This document shows positions 45,852-57,302 of a stretch of DNA of 64,000 nucleotides, one piece after another. The stretch is from Isoetes taiwanensis (Eukaryota; Streptophyta; Lycopodiopsida; Isoetales; Isoetaceae): the NCBI GenBank assembly GCA_021234155.1, contig JAJEKV010000038.1, forward strand, positions 6,256,926 to 6,320,925. The letters are read 5' to 3'. Both the position numbers and the translations under genes were made by a program. The notes under the pieces are model-generated. The model saw only the letters and a program-made list of their open reading frames with translations, was not told the origin of the DNA and did no database searches. The stretch's first letter is position 1, and the number at the start of each line of letters is the position of its first letter.

Positions 45852-46790
45852 TCAGAAAATGAAGCACGACAGTTGCCAAGCTGGATCACAGAGGTGGACT
45901 GCATCCCTCAATGCTACGAGCCACTGTAATATTGCACTCTCGGTTTGGCTGTTGGTAATAACCCAGGCAACCGGCATCCCATTGCAATGGTCATCAAACA
46001 CGATTAGGGTGAAGAGATAATACCTTGCAATGTAATTAGGGGGCATCAACGTGGAATTACTACCTAAGTTCTGAGGTAATTTTAAGAGCGATGCCCGAGG
46101 ATTACCTTTTGTCATTGTCTTGAAAGTAGAATCCATACATATCGCTCTGTTCTTCCCAAACCGGATCAAGGCTTCCTTCTGGAGTTGCGTCATCACACCT
46201 AGCTGGAATAAGGCTCCTTGTTGGTGGACGAAGACACTATCCGCATTCAAGTGAGACCACATATGGATGCTAGTAGGCAGGTCCTCGTGTACTTTCCAAG
46301 TGTCATGCACGACGGACTTGTCTACATTGTAGATATATGACATGTACAACATATCATCCCTGTTCAAGCTTTCTTTTCCTTTCACAGAGCATTTCAGGTT
46401 CCAGCTCTCTTCGTGCATGTTCAATATACTGCGAGGGGTGTGGTACCGCACAAGTTTTTGATGAATCCATTCCTTCTTCTCCTTGGAGATCCATGGTGTG
46501 AACCTGAACCTCATGCCCCTTTGCGGGTCAAGTGCCCTACCGTGAGCCACCTCGCCATGCAGGTTAATATGATCGAACCAGTGATACGTCATCTTAGAGC
46601 ACTCGGGCATGAGATAGAGTTGGCAAACTGTGAAGTGGCATCGACAGCCCCTGCAAACACCCTCTCCTCTTTCAACCCTTCTTCGGCATCTACCGAAACT
46701 TGGACGTATGCTTTCAACGAAGTGAGTGTTTGTTGAGTAGTCCTGAGGCCCGTAAGTGTACCAATACCTGACGGGTTCATAGGATTAGTC
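45852..46790 (-). pseudogene. MULE transposase, N-terminal half
   Basis: From ATG 46610, 252 codons contain CSKMTYHWFDHINLHGE, a FAR1/MULE-like N-terminal segment. The catalytic region follows: CMDSTFKT carries the first Asp, and LFTLIVFDDHCNGMPVAWVI the second-Asp neighbourhood. The frame ends with PAWQLSCFIF then TGA, just where the next conserved Asp-Asp would follow. An upstream frame (46589-46780) probably extends the N-terminus. The second half of such a protein (C/H plus Glu plus SWIM) is missing here and is present at 33.6-35.0 kb on the same strand. Either this copy is truncated or ~10.8 kb of intron or insertions separates the halves. Confidence 0.82.
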
Positions 46791-47817
46791 TCAAACGAAG
46801 TATCACATTCCTAGCATTGTAACCTGCATTATCTAATATGTAGTAATTGCCCATTTGACCAGAGGTAAATTTGGTGCAAGCAGATGTTCTTTCAAATAGA
46901 GCCCAATCGTGCATACTTCCTACCCAACCAACATCGTAATCCCATATCAGACATCTGGAATCAACAATGATTTGTAGAAGGATGGAGTGAAAGCCTTTTC
47001 TATTGTAATAATCAGGAGCATGCTCTATAGAAGCTATTATAGGAATGTGACTGCCATCCACTGCGCCAATCACATTGGGAATGCCATGCTTGGCCTCAAA
47101 GCCAGTTGCATCTTTCTTACACGTACTCATGGAGGGCCAAATAAGACCACAATGCGGTTCTTCCCTCTTTATTTTAACTGCCTGACAAATTCTATAACAC
47201 ATCTATAAGCTGTAGTGACGCCAACTCCATATAATTCTGCTACCACAGGAAGTGTTGAACCACTTGCAAGGCGAATCAATGCAATAGCCACTTTTTTGGG
47301 ACTTCCAAAGCCAATCTTAGGTGTGTGTTCTTAGCACTAGATGTAACACACTGCACAACCATTCAAAAGTTGCCCGTGAAACCCTCATCTTCTGACGAAA
47401 CATTCTATCTGTATGACTATGTGACAAGATGTTTTTGTAGTATCCTTCTATGCGCTTGTACACCCAACAACTCCTTTGCTGCCTTGTCATGAAATTCATC
47501 TTCTGTACCACTTGGAGCACTTGCACACATGCATACATGTATCTCTTGGATGGTGGTGCCTCGCTGGGCCTTAACATCTCCAACATTATGAAGGACTGCA
47601 ATATTTGGCATATTTGTAGAGGGCTGTGTCGAGTGCTTGGATCCATTGGGAAACAAAATCCTGAAGACAAATTAGAACACAAGACATGAGAATGGGCAAT
47701 CGAGGAAATGATCTCAGTAGGCATGACTATGTAACAAGCTGGCCATGATACAACAGGCTCAAATAAGGCAAACTGAAGATAAAGATATGCATCTACCAAG
47801 TACGACCATGCATGCAT
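46777..47817 (-). pseudogene. PIF/Harbinger transposase, frameshifted
   Basis: Three phases on the minus strand make one order. 47817-47317 ends RMFRQKMRVSRATFEWLC, the Harbinger N-terminal helix. About 47310-47180 gives KIGFGSPKKVAIALIRLASG and GVTTAYRCVIEFVRQL. 47202-46777 gives IGAVDGSHIPI (first Asp) and YYNRKGFHSI, then VGSMHDWALFERT (second-Asp region). Frames overlap at the shifts. The C-terminal part with the catalytic Glu is missing where MULE sequence begins near 46780, so one element has cut into the other. The family recognises 3-bp TWA targets, as the element at 16.2-17.9 kb shows. Confidence 0.85.
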
Positions 47818-48201
47818 TGTCTATGCATTTAAATTTCTTGTTGAATGGACAGTATAGGCATGCAGAATTGTTTTCTTTCTTCATGGTTCAAAAAGATACC
47901 AATAATAAATTGAGAACTTTGGACTACTTTAGGAGAGTGTAACCATTACCGTAATTGAAGCCTAGTAAACCAGAAAATTCTTGAGCAATGGAGTTTTGTC
48001 CTTACCTATTTTATGTCTGCTAAGCTCCTTTATGACAAGATGCAACTAGTAGAACTTGAAAGTGATGAAGAAACCTTTCTGCATAGGATACTGCAGCAAT
48101 GTGAATCCAGTGAAACAAGAACCAAGAGCCAAGAATTGGACTCTTATGATATTCATCACAAAAGACTGCAATTGTTCGTATAATGAATCTAATGCATGCT
48201 G
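47818..48201. other. spacer
   Basis: No supported feature. Confidence 0.3.
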
Positions 48202-48857
48202 CTTTTAAAACATTAACCTTTCCCTCCAATGATATTGTATTTGCATATAGTACAAGCAAATGAATTCAGTTGCTACATTGTCATTGTTTAGACTTACAGG
48301 ACTACATAATTGAACAAACATTCAGCTTCTCGTGATATGTCGCCACCAAGACCATCCTTCCATTGGATGTTCGCATATTTCATGTCTCATGCATTTCAAT
48401 TACCATGCTGCATATCTAAACAACACTACAACACCTTTTTATCTCAAGCATAGAAGTGATAGGCCCAAATGACTCAATCGATCTAGTCAATCTATAGGTT
48501 AGGAATCTTTGTTCAAGAAAGTTCTGCTATAAGGTTATCACACTTTTAAAACATTAACCTTTCCCTCCAATGACAAATGAATTCAGTTGCTACCTTGTCA
48601 TTGTTTAGACTTACTGGACTATAGAATTGAAATTCAGTTCTGCATATATGCTGCTCAGCTCAGCACCGTCCTTCCATTGGATGTTCGCATATTTCATGTC
48701 TCATGCATTTCAATTACTATGCCGCATATCTAAACAACACTACAACACCTTTTTATCTCAAGCATAGAAGTGATAGGCCCAAATGACTCAATCGATCTAG
48801 TCAATCTATAGGTTAGGAATCTTTGTTCAAGAAAGTTCTGCTACAGAGTTACCACAC
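48202..48857 (+). repeat. 341-bp tandem duplication
   Basis: Copy A 48202-48542, copy B 48543-48857. Both begin cttttaaaacattaaccttt and contain ccttccattggatgttcgca and gactcaatcgatctagtc. Copy B has lost ~25 bases near its start and is otherwise over 95% identical in the right half. Noncoding. Confidence 0.93.
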
Positions 48858-49554
48858 TTTTTCTCCATTCTCATATCCAGCCAGTCATTTACAATTAACT
48901 GAAGATACTTGAAATTAAGGCTACTGGATAGCCAATAAAATGTGCAGCAATATAATTTTGAACACTTTCTTTACCTTGATTATGATGCTGCGCCCCAGCA
49001 ATTAAGCCTCAGAATTCTGGTGGAGAACTCAGAATTCTATTCAAATAATCCAGGACCCTTTAAGACATGCCTTTTAACTTAGTAATAGTCCATTATCTAA
49101 TTTCTTCATGTTTACAACCAATACATTTTCATCAAGGTACCTGCACACCAGACAAACCTAGACATTGAAACTTCAGGACAACTTATGGTAAATTCAGCAA
49201 GAAGCACAAATGTATATCGATAATGTTCATATGGAACTCCTCAAGTGAGAACGATTCAAAGAAAGAAAAAGGCAGAAATCTTATCCACAAACATTCTTAA
49301 TACTGTTTCACGGCGGTGGCTTAAGCTCAGATATATTGCTCTTAACAGAAAATGCATGGTATTTTGAACACCATGGTTTACCTTCTAGTGAATCAGATGT
49401 TAATAGCATCTTAAAACTATAAATTTCTAGAAGTGCATTTAATATCCAGAAATCATTCTCAAACACGAAACGATATTCCTCAGCTATCGTTCTTTAATAG
49501 AAGCAACATTATGAGAAGACATGTACTAGTTTATGACAACCAGAAACAACTATT

Positions 49555-49791
49555 TCAGAAACTCCGTTGATTCATGTATTGATCTATAAGATCATACCAC
49601 CTATATGTTTCACTCCTCTCAGAACCAGATACGTTATTCTGATTTTTATCGGCCTTGTACTCCTTATAAACTGCTTGCCAAGCCTCACTATCCTTGTCCA
49701 AATCGGGACACTTAGATACCAATTGCACGTACAATTTATGCCAAATATCAACACCCTGTCTACCAGCTTTAGTCAGAAATTCTTCGTGCAT
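49555..49791 (-). pseudogene. MYB/SANT-like DNA-binding domain fragment
   Basis: 78 codons, including GVDIWHKLYVQL, CPDLDKDSEAWQAVYKEYK and YRWYDLIDQYMNQRS. This matches the MYB/SANT-like domain of the second ORF of PIF/Harbinger transposons, which binds element ends and helps import the transposase. It lies on the same strand as the Harbinger transposase remnant, 1.7 kb away, fitting one two-gene element. The usual C-terminal coiled coil does not follow on this strand. Confidence 0.65.
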
Positions 49792-50248
49792 CTGTCCACG
49801 AAGATGAAAGCAAGAAGGAAGATTAAAAACTAAGAAAGATTAAAAACTCTAATTATACAGAGCTAAATTTTCTAGTAAAAAATCTATAAAATGTACATCA
49901 TTTTCTAACTTCTTTCAAAAAGAGCATTCTATCTGTTCCAAATCGATGATCATTCAAATTACATGCATGAATTGAACATGGACAATCCAAATAAAATTAG
50001 AACATAGATGTAAATCTAAATTGAACATTCTCAGATTGGAACCCTGAAATTCGTAATAACAAAGTACTGGCCTCTTTCAAAATTACTTGCAAAGGGCGCT
50101 TGCAAAATCGAGTTTCGAAGACAAACAGAGGAGATTTCTTCTGGAGGGAAACTGCGTGCTCATTTTGGCAAGAGTATCCCGCTTTGCAGCTTGCAAATTT
50201 CACGGGCAGGAGCGTCTCCCATTAGTTCTATCTTGAGGTATTATTCTG

Positions 50249-50269
50249 TTCCGGGGGATTCCCCCGGAA
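50249..50269. repeat. 21-nt GC-rich palindrome
   Basis: TTCCGGGGGATTCCCCCGGAA is self-complementary apart from its centre. It lies between the minus-strand SANT fragment and the plus-strand coiled-coil fragment and may mark a rearrangement junction or element ends. Confidence 0.75.
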
Positions 50270-50329
50270 TAAAATGGGACTACAAGTCTGTTGTGTGCTA
50301 TGCTCACGAAAGTGCAGGTGATGCTAATA

Positions 50330-50645
50330 CTCCCATGGCAGAAGTTCTAGATGAGATTGAAGAACTTGATGTGCCCAGTGTAGAAAAAAGAAAAGCACCG
50401 AGGAGACGCCAAAGGAATATGAAGAGAAACCCATTATCGTAGCGCAGAAACCCAAGAAAATAAGAAATGCTGCAGCAGAGGTAGCAAAAGCTGTGAGTGC
50501 TATGACAGAATTCAACAAGAAGGCTCATGAAGAAAGTTTATAACTGGAGGAAAAAAAATGCAGCTATGAGGAGGAAAAAATTACGATGTTGAAGGAATTA
50601 TCTCGTAGCCTTACAAGACTCTTTGAAAGGTTGTCGAGGGATTAG
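50330..50645 (+). pseudogene. coiled-coil tail, probably of the MYB/SANT-like protein
   Basis: Two overlapping phases read VLDEIEELDVPSVEKRKAPRR and then, shifted, NAAAEVAKAVSAMTEF, KKCSYEEEKITMLKEL and a final RLFERLSRD. An acidic-basic linker followed by a C-terminal coiled coil is the usual second half of Harbinger MYB-like proteins. It is on the opposite strand from the SANT half, so an inversion or two different copies must be invoked. Confidence 0.45.
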
Positions 50646-51859
50646 TCCTTCGTTTGTTTAATGAATTCCTTTATTTCTTTCGTATTTTGAAGCAAATTGT
50701 GTTTCTAAGATTGGAAGCCAAATTCAGCATTGTAATTGTTTTTACGTTATATTTCAATAAATAAAAGTATTGAACTAAAATATCTTGTTTGTTTTTTCCT
50801 TCCTATGTTAAAGCATGTATACAGTTTCTATTTTAGAACTAGGTTGCAAACTAGAACAGTCTGCATCAGCTGCACTGCTGTCACGAAGAAAAAGAAGGCA
50901 TCCTATATGGGGTTTTCTAGCAGCACCCTATCAGATAATAAAAAGACATCAACAACATGAAACAATTTATTGCTATCCTTAGCCTATAGAATAAAAACAA
51001 TGTATTTTGAATGTCACTCTCTGTCTGATCATAAAAGACGTCAACAACATGTAGAACAAAACATTATATTTTGAATGTAACTGGAGACCAACATACGTAT
51101 GAGACGCATACCCCATTGTACCAATATTTCTTTACAGTATATTTTGAATGTCACCAGTATGTTTATGAGATGCACACCCCACTGCAGTGAGCCGGTCAAT
51201 AAACCTCAATCATCGACAAGCAATAATGCACCTTATAATACAAACGATGACATAGAATACAAACACATATAGGACTCCTTGCACAAAATTCATATATGTA
51301 CGCCCACCATATGCACAACACCATTATCTTAAACTAACCATGTCCCCCGCCCCCTCCAAAAAAAAAAGGAAGGGAAATAACCAGTTATTCTTATTGTTCA
51401 TTCAACCAATTACATCATAGCCCTTGAGCATTCATAAACACATGTGCCCAATGAGTTTAAATATCAACTAAAAACCATGTCATATGCATTGATAAATATT
51501 GCTATAACAAAACTAGATTCTAAAGCATGGCATATTCGATATAATTGTTACGAGTCTTAATAAACCACTATTGCAAGGATAAAACTGTGTCATAAACCAT
51601 AGCTAGCTTTAAGAATCCATTATAGTATCAATAACCAACATGAATAACCACGTCATAAATCACTATAGTCTCAACAAACCACTATGGTATGTGGTTTTTT
51701 TCTATCAAATAAATTTGTGCATAAAAAATCTCATATTCCATGGTTTTGAAAGGTTCGATACTGGTTTAATATAGTTCATTTTTGGGCTCTTTGTGTACCT
51801 CCCGCTATTCGTCTTTTGACTGAATACTTAAAGTGCCAAGACTCTGGATCAAGCCATTA
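50646..51859. other. AT-rich spacer, possible 5' part of Ty3 element
   Basis: Around 51000-51200 atattttgaatgt recurs with gtatgagacgcacacccc-like words. No primer-binding site or LTR pair could be identified. No gene. Confidence 0.3.
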
Positions 51860-52998
51860 AGCTGATCAATCACTCAGTCAATGTATCTACACGAGGTGTT
51901 CCACTCATGAATCTACCCTTCATACTTCCTGTCATGATTCCACAGACCGCGTCCAACCTCATCAAACCAAGCCACCACAGAGAAGTCAAATCTGGTGCCA
52001 TATTTGTAAGAATCAAGGCCATCTGGCAAATGAATGCAATTCTGCTAATGGTTCCCCTCACTACATGTGTTGCAATGTGCAATCATGCTACTGAAGAATG
52101 CACGTGTTCTCATCCCACCCCTTTCCAACAGAAGATGGTCTTTCAAGTTCAGACCACACCTCAGCAGTATCCACAGTCTCAGCAATCTCAACAATTGTGA
52201 GGACAAGGCTCACATGCTCCTTTTGACCCAGCTAAAGCTCAATGTTATTACTGCAAGGAATGGGGCCACACCACCACGGCGTGCCCACATCTTTCCCAAG
52301 TTCAAGTACAACTATCGGGTACCAATCAAACTGCTTTGGTGCGCCTCATAGCCTATCAACTCTGGGTGACGAATGGGAAACAAGGCCCATAGCCAACTTT
52401 GCGAAAACCCCCATGTGCTCCTCAGCAGCAGCAGAACCAACAAGCTCCTCAGCAAGCTGTATTGGATCAACAAGCCCAAGAAGAGTTCTATCAAGCCCTG
52501 AATCCACCTGTGCAACAATCCAGCTGGGTTGGTCTGGTATCACGCCAGCAACCACCAAGACGGTGCATTTTGCCCTTGATCTTGACAAACTCATGCCTCA
52601 TGTTATGCTCAAGGTATGTCAGATTATCCTCAAACTTATGCAAGCTGCTGAAGGATGCACGCTTTCCAATGTTCATGCTACCACACGCACCATCCACGTT
52701 CATGACTACTTCACACACTCAGCTATATCCAAATATAGCAGCTGAAGTGGATCTCCTCAAGGAAGTTTTGGCCTCTATGCCCCAGGAACTGGCGCTCTTA
52801 GATCCCGCAAATCCTTTAGCCCATGTTCCTTTGCAGCTGCAAGAAGAACTCGCAAAGATCAAAGTCTCCCTCGGTCTCCCTACCATTCTGAAGTTGTGTC
52901 CTGCTCTTCTGGAACCGTTGCCCTTACCAATTGTTCTTGTTGGTGTTGTGGCATCTTCCACGCCCACGGTTCATGCTACTGTTGGGAATCAGTAAGTC
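51860..52998 (+). pseudogene. Ty3/gypsy gag with zinc knuckles
   Basis: Two CX2CX4HX4C knuckles are visible in different phases: CHICKNQGHLANEC (51996-52037) and CYYCKEWGHTTTAC (52243-52284). A Gln- and Pro-rich stretch follows (about 52400-52560), then an unstructured region to 52995. Knuckles bind retrotransposon RNA in the particle. Stops after the first knuckle and phase changes show the copy is dead. No capsid part was identified upstream. Confidence 0.75.
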
Positions 52999-55113
52999 AA
53001 TCATGTACAAATTGATGGGGGTAGTGTTGTCAACCTCATCAAGAACAAACTCAGGAAACAACTCGGCATCAACCAATTGTATCATGCACCTTATGATATC
53101 AAGCTGGCAAACGGTCACATCACGTGCCCTCAAGGTGTTACTCCTCAACTTCAAATCAACATTGGAGATCTCAAATTCCCGTTGGAATTTGGAATTCGGT
53201 ATCTGGAAACCAGGGGAAGATCCTGGTGACTATGAAATGCTGGTCGGATGACCTTTTCTCCGCCAAGCTAAAAGCATCCACTATTGGACCACCGATCAAC
53301 TTGTCATTACTGATGGTCATTTGAATGCCACCATGGATCTTGAAACTGGGCAACTCATTGCTGTTGGCTTCGCTCTCTGATATGACTCTGAAGACATACA
53401 AAACACCTATCAAATCTAAGCCCCAATGCTAGTTTGCCACTATCATCCTATCCTGAATATGTTGATTCCTGGGGCGATATGAATCTAGATAATGATTACA
53501 CAGTTGCTGCCTTGATTAATCCTCATCTCGTGCCTTGCAATTGGATTCAGCATATTGATGCCTTTCCGGATGCCGACACCCCTCACCCCATTGTGGGTGT
53601 TGCAGCTGTCATGACGCAACCCTTACTTGACAAGGATCAACAGCCTTTATTCTTTTCGACTTAGACTGCCGATCCACTTGTTCTTCAGCAACTATCTGCT
53701 CACACTATAATAGATACCGATGTTATTCCACACATTCAAACTCCAAAAATCGAAATTATTGATCTAGGAGACAACCAACCCATCTAGTTGGCTGCAAATC
53801 TTTCAAAACCATATAAAACTCGCGCGCTAAGTCTATTCAAGAAATTCAGACATATTTTTGCGTGGAGCTTTAAAGATTTACGAGGCATTAAGGAGTTGGG
53901 GAAACTCACCATTCCTACCAAACCTGACGCTTCCTACCAAACCTGATGCACGCCCGATCTAGCAACGACAGTACAGGCTCAACCCCAACTATCGTGACCG
54001 GATCAAAGCAGAAATTGATAAACTTCTTGCTGCTAGACTTATTTATGAGGTAAAACATTCTGAGTGGGTGAGCCCCATTGTTATTGCCCTCAAGCATAAT
54101 GAAAAAATTCGTGTTTGCTTGAACTATCGAAAACTTAACTTGGCCATGGAACATGATCATTTTCCGCTACCCTTCATGGATCAAGTTCTTGAAGAAGTAG
54201 CAGGCCACGAAATGTATTCTTTCATGAATGGATTTTTTGGCTACAATCAAATTTCAATTTGCCCTAAAGATCAATTGAAAACCACCTTCACCACGCCTTA
54301 GGTGTTTTGCCTCCAAAGTCGTGCCTTTTCGCTTGTCCAACTCACCTTCAACTTACAGCACCATGGATGATCATCTCTCCAAGCTTGAGCTTCTCTTTCA
54401 AAATGTGATGAATCGGGCATCAATTTGAATCCAGAGAACACGGCCATGTGGTCAGCAAACACGGCAATGTGGTCAGCAAACACGGCATTACCACGGACCC
54501 TGCCAAGATCAGCTGTGTTCTCAAGGCTCAGGCGTCTACCAATATTAATAAGACACGATCCTTCCTTGGTAAAGTCAATTATTATGCTACTTTCATTCCG
54601 AGTTTGGCTGCCATTGCTGATCCCATTCACAAACTCACAGGTGATGAATCCACTTGGGCTTCGAATCCCAAGACAGATGAGGCCTTTCGGAAATTGAAAG
54701 TTTTGTTTACTCAAGCACCAATTCTAGTTCCACCTCAATGGAACAATATGTTCATGTGGACGTTTCGGTTTTTGCTCTTGGTGCTATTCTCTCACAAGAG
54801 CATGACCCTCAACAAGACAAACCGGTTCGCTATATGAGCAGGAAACTCAACCCTGCGGAGAAGAATTATTTAGCCACGGAATGGGAAGCACTTGGACTCA
54901 TTTTTTGCGTGCAACAGTTCTGCCACTATATGTTGGGTAGCAAAGTCAAATTCTTTGTGGATCATCAAGCTCTGCTTTATCTGATCAATAACACCATGTC
55001 TACGGGACACATCGCTCGCTGGGTGTTGCTATTACAAGAGTTTGCTCCCTTCGAGATTATTCACAATACAAGAAAGTCTCATGTGATGCCTGATTCTCTC
55101 TCATACAGATGAT
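52999..55113 (+). pseudogene. Ty3/gypsy protease, reverse transcriptase and RNase H
   Basis: Protease: QIDGGSVVNLI near 53009, where the usual DTG/DSG is DGG. RT: YRDRIKAEIDKLL, EWVSPIVIALK, IRVCLNYRKLN and GYNQISI in one frame (about 53978-54300). The following YMDD-bearing stretch is not recoverable; sequence jumps through shifts to ESGINLNPEN (about 54410). RNase H: HVDVSVFALGAILSQ (about 54750), YLATEWEALGLIF and FFVDHQALLYL. The RT catalytic loop is lost, so the element cannot be active by itself. Stops occur throughout the protease and early RT. The order protease-RT-RNase H-integrase assigns it to Ty3 rather than Copia. Confidence 0.88.
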
Positions 55114-56500
55114 CCTTCATCAGGAGTTTCAGACACTTTTTCGGATGCTCAACTCTTTTTGATCACGTCCATATGCCACACTGGTTCTATGACTATCAAC
55201 AATATCTTCTCTCAGGTACTCTACCTTCAGCAGATCCCACGCTCTCTCTAGACAAATTACGCTCATGCCATCAATAATTCCTTCGCAAAGTCCGTGACTA
55301 TACCATGGTGGCTGGACATCTCTATAAACGTGGCAAGGATATGATTTTGAGAAGATGTGTTCTTCTTCATGAGGTCCCTGAGATTGTTCGTCAAGCACAT
55401 GAAGGCTTAGGCTGAGATTATTTCAGGGGAGATAACATGGCACGAAAAATCCTCTTGGCCGGATATTTTTGGCCCACGCTGTTCAAAGACGCTCACGCTC
55501 ATGCATGCCAATGTGACGTCTGTCAGCACGTTGGACGGCCTACGCCACGTAACGCTCTCGTGTTAATACCAGTTGCCACGCCTCTATCCTTCAGCAAATG
55601 GGGGATAGATTTTGTTGGGCCCATTGACCCACCTACTCGTAACTCCCGTGCTCGATACATACTTGTCCCCACAGATTATGCCACCAAATGGGCTGAAGCT
55701 TGTGCATTGATAACACTGTACCCAGCATGGCGTGGGTGCTCTACACACAAGTCGTTACACGCATCGGCTACCCCACGGAACTAGTGAGTGACCGGAGTGT
55801 TCATTTTGTCAATCACATAATCAAGGAACTTACGGAGTACTTGCATATTCATCATCGAAAGAGCACGTCATACTATCCACAAGGCAAAGGTTTTGCTGAA
55901 AGCACCAACAAGACTCTGATCAACATTCTAAAGAAAATTTGTGATGCTTCTAGAAAAGATTGGCAGAAAAAGTTACCAACTGTTTTATGGGCCTATAACA
56001 CCACTTACAAAAGTGCCACGTGGCAGACACCTTTCAGACTAGTTTATGGCCAAGAATGATGCTTTTTGAGTTTATTCTGCCTACTCTAAGATTTCAGCTA
56101 GCTACTGTTCATGATCTTTCTGCTACTTTACAGGAAAGGGTTTATCAGTTATAACAACTTGATGAACTTCGTAGGGATGCCTATCTCAGGGTTGTTGCTG
56201 GTCAAAAATTGTAAAAATTATGGCATGATAACCAGATAAAGACAAAAACTTTCAACACATGAGATTTAGTTCTTTTCTATGACTCGAGATACAAGAATTT
56301 TTCTGGCAAGCTCAAATTTCGTTAGCTTGGCCCTTACAAAATCATCAAGGTGGTCCAACCAAGTGCGTCCCAATTTGTTGAATTAGATGGCACCCCATTA
56401 CCTTCCTTGACCAATGGCTTTTGCCTCAAAACATTTTATATCGAATCATCACACGAAAATATCAATGACACAGACACAACTGATTGAGCAAATACTTTAC
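55114..56500 (+). pseudogene. Ty3/gypsy integrase
   Basis: Starting near 55290, a zinc-region CDVCQ (about 55518) is followed by WGIDFVGPI (first Asp), then after a phase shift TELVSDRSVHF (second Asp, about 55785) and YYPQGKGFAESTNKTL (Glu, about 55900), completing the D,D-35-E set. The tail LVLFYDSRYKNFSGKLKFR, then LGPYKI (about 56265-56345) resembles the GPY/F module. No chromodomain follows, unlike the element at 59.7-62.0 kb. One frameshift near 55720 and scattered stops. Confidence 0.9.
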
Positions 56501-56573
56501 ATATTACAAAAAGGAGTTCTGTTACAAAATGGGCATCGCCCTTAAAACACAAAATCCTACTCTACTCTTCATT

Positions 56574-56891
56574 CTATTCGGGATTCGGAGTGGCACAGGC
56601 TCGCAGGATCACATAACCCTGCTCCGGATCCCAGCACAGATGCAAGGCCACGTCCACATAGTTAGACTGTGGATCAGGATTGTCTACCGAGGCGGCCAAC
56701 CAACCATCAATGGGAATTCCTCGGTTTTCTATTTTCCAGAGGTTAAGATCATTCATGCAGCAAGGTAGCCATTCCAGGCAATTCTTCACATAGTGTTGAT
56801 AATCTCCATTGTTACATTTGCTGTGTTTCTCGCATAAATATTCCTTGGTCTTATACATACCTACCACCTCTTGGATGGTACGGTGGCCCAA
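56574..56891 (-). CDS. antisense ORF downstream of Ty3 integrase
   Basis: 105 codons from ATG 56891, rich in Cys, Trp and Tyr (YLCEKHSKCNNGDYQHYV, CLEWLPCCMNDLNLW, then DPEQGYVILRACATP). Composition is globular and unlike a chance shadow. Nothing is coded on the other strand here. Some Tat-type Ty3 elements carry an antisense ORF between integrase and 3' LTR, and the position fits. I do not recognise the family. Confidence 0.4.
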   Translation of the reverse strand: MGHRTIQEVVGMYKTKEYLCEKHSKCNNGDYQHYVKNCLEWLPCCMNDLNLWKIENRGIPIDGWLAASVDNPDPQSNYVDVALHLCWDPEQGYVILRACATPNPE

Positions 56892-57302
56892 TGCCTTTTG
56901 GCTGACCTGTCCATATTCTGGGAAAATTCAAATTGTAGATTCTCATATCACGCCGTATATCTAGTAACAGTACCTTCTCTCTGGCCTGCTGCCTCTTCCA
57001 CCCTCTTCATTAAGAAGTTCGCACTCTCGTGTTTCCCTTCTTAGTTATGTCAAATCAAATTACGACTTTGTCAAATTATTATTCGTACGCATCCATGTTC
57101 AACATCGCACGGTCGACCCTTTCAAATCTCCATCATTGATATTCCATTTTTTTCTCGATGCCGCCATCTGTCATGATTAACGGTCCAGATTTTGCCTTTC
57201 AGAACTGCCTATAGAAACTCTCTGTTGAACAGACGAGAACCCTAAAGATCAAATTTTTTTTGCAGTTCCTCTTCCGCCATCATTAACTTTTCTTCAATCG
57301 CT

